Origin: Paracoccus liaowanqingii
Lineage (GTDB): Bacteria; Pseudomonadota; Alphaproteobacteria; Rhodobacterales; Rhodobacteraceae
DNA: 64,000 bases
Direction: 5' to 3'
Assembly: GCF_004683865.2 (NCBI RefSeq)
Contig: NZ_CP038439.1
Span: 3,207,358-3,271,357, forward strand
In this document: one piece after another, positions 63,508 to 64,000 of the stretch
Position numbering within the stretch: the first letter of the stretch is position 1
Layout: each line of letters begins with the position of its first letter
Notes under the pieces: generated by a model
The model's input: only the letters and a program-made list of their open reading frames with translations
What the model was told of the DNA's origin: nothing
Database searches by the model: none
Position numbers and translations under genes: made by a program

Positions 63508-64000
63508 AGGCCGGCCCCGAAAGGGGCGGGAATCCCCAGCTTTCGGGCCCGTCAGGGCCCCAGAACATGATCGGGTGCAGGCGAAAGCCTCGCGCCCGAT
63601 TTGCGTTTCTGCATGTGCATCGTTCCCGAAAATCGAACGATTTCAGCGTTTTGTGAAAATTGTTAATCGAGTCAAAGGCCTCGCAGATTCGAGGGGTCCA
63701 ACTCTCTGTCAAGCGCAGAGTTCGGTTGCGGCTGCAGCCCCCGTGGCGCTAGTTTCCTCCATGCGATTCACGTCGCTTGGGGGACGGGCCGGACCTCGCG
63801 AGACGACCTTCGGGTCGCTTCGGGACGCACGGCCGGGCCGCGAAGATCTTCTCTTCCGCCCTCGGAACCACATGGCCGGCTGCCACCGACCATTGCAGGA
63901 ACCGTGTCTGAGATCGGAAACGGGCTGACGCCCCCCGCGCGACCGCATTCCGGTCGTCGGGACAGCTGTTTTCCGGCCCCACCCCGGGTCGACGTGATTT
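63508..64000. other. non-coding region after rpsT, probable dnaA upstream region
   Basis: 493 bp with no credible gene. It contains the GCCCC-GAAA-GGGGC hairpin (63514-63527), the long hairpin at 63570-63600, an AT-richer stretch (63601-63680) with the dyad AAATCG-AA-CGATTT (63630-63643), and three GANTC methylation sites (63669-63673, 63686-63690, 63765-63769). dnaA itself would start beyond the window (inference). I saw no cluster of DnaA boxes. Confidence 0.5.
63570..63600 (+). terminator. long GAAA-capped hairpin downstream of rpsT
   Basis: The sequence 63570-63600 folds into a 13-bp stem (outer ATCGGG/CCCGAT, inner AGGC/GCCT) with one bulged C and a GAAA tetraloop, followed by TTTGCGTTT. 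This is a probable rpsT terminator. Confidence 0.6.

Noticed and set aside
63601..63680. Possible replication origin
   Set aside because: The AT-richer stretch and location are suggestive, but I could not find a cluster of DnaA boxes, so no oriC feature is called.

Overview
The window is GC-rich alphaproteobacterial chromosome, most like a Paracoccus-type Rhodobacteraceae member (inference). The right end has the ubiB-ubiE / mutM / enoyl-CoA hydratase / rpsT order that commonly precedes dnaA in this family. Other pointers are a pqqABCDE cluster with quinoprotein relay genes, aglEFGAK, nasTS-controlled nitrate assimilation and a tripartite tricarboxylate transporter. No tRNA, rRNA or CRISPR array was seen.

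Layout. 143-9105 is a divergent carbohydrate locus: LacI regulator, GH94 glycoside phosphorylase and Gfo/Idh/MocA dehydrogenase on the minus strand, and a sugar ABC transporter on the plus strand, with an 18-bp perfect palindromic operator between them. 9695-12208 is a three-gene cassette whose products all appear to be exported: Tat flavin amine oxidase, c-type cytochrome and a RidA/YjgF protein. 12246-13486 holds dead IS5- and IS3-family transposase remnants abutting a second LacI regulator, then a DUF1206 membrane protein. 15811-22276 is a TctCBA transporter with a TctD-like regulator and an unusual histidine kinase that continues into a membrane segment and a solute-binding domain. 22426-25756 holds a spermidine-synthase-like protein and homogentisate catabolism (hmgA-fahA).

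25766-36136 is assimilatory nitrate reduction (nasT-nasS, nrtABD, nirBD, nasA). A two-hairpin RNA leader matching the ANTAR/NasT target lies before nrtA, and nasS carries a frameshift. 36228-42762 holds an RTX protein, argC, DUF779, topoisomerase IB, an aldehyde dehydrogenase and its likely GAF/Fis regulator. 42850-49169 is the alpha-glucoside uptake operon aglEFGAK, with a frameshift in aglE. 49254-58926 covers PQQ synthesis, a PQQ-associated metallohydrolase and SoxYZ-like carrier, a LuxR-type regulator / FIST / hybrid-kinase module, and two exported proteins of unknown function. 58943-63507 is housekeeping. The last 493 bp are non-coding and probably belong to the dnaA upstream region.

The genes suggest an organism that imports oligosaccharides, organic acids and nitrate by high-affinity systems, and oxidises alcohols/aldehydes and amines with periplasmic electron transfer. 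No PQQ dehydrogenase lies in the window. Two single-base lesions (nasS, aglE) lie in or beside C/G runs and would both be repaired by one added base, so assembly error must be excluded before calling them pseudogenes.
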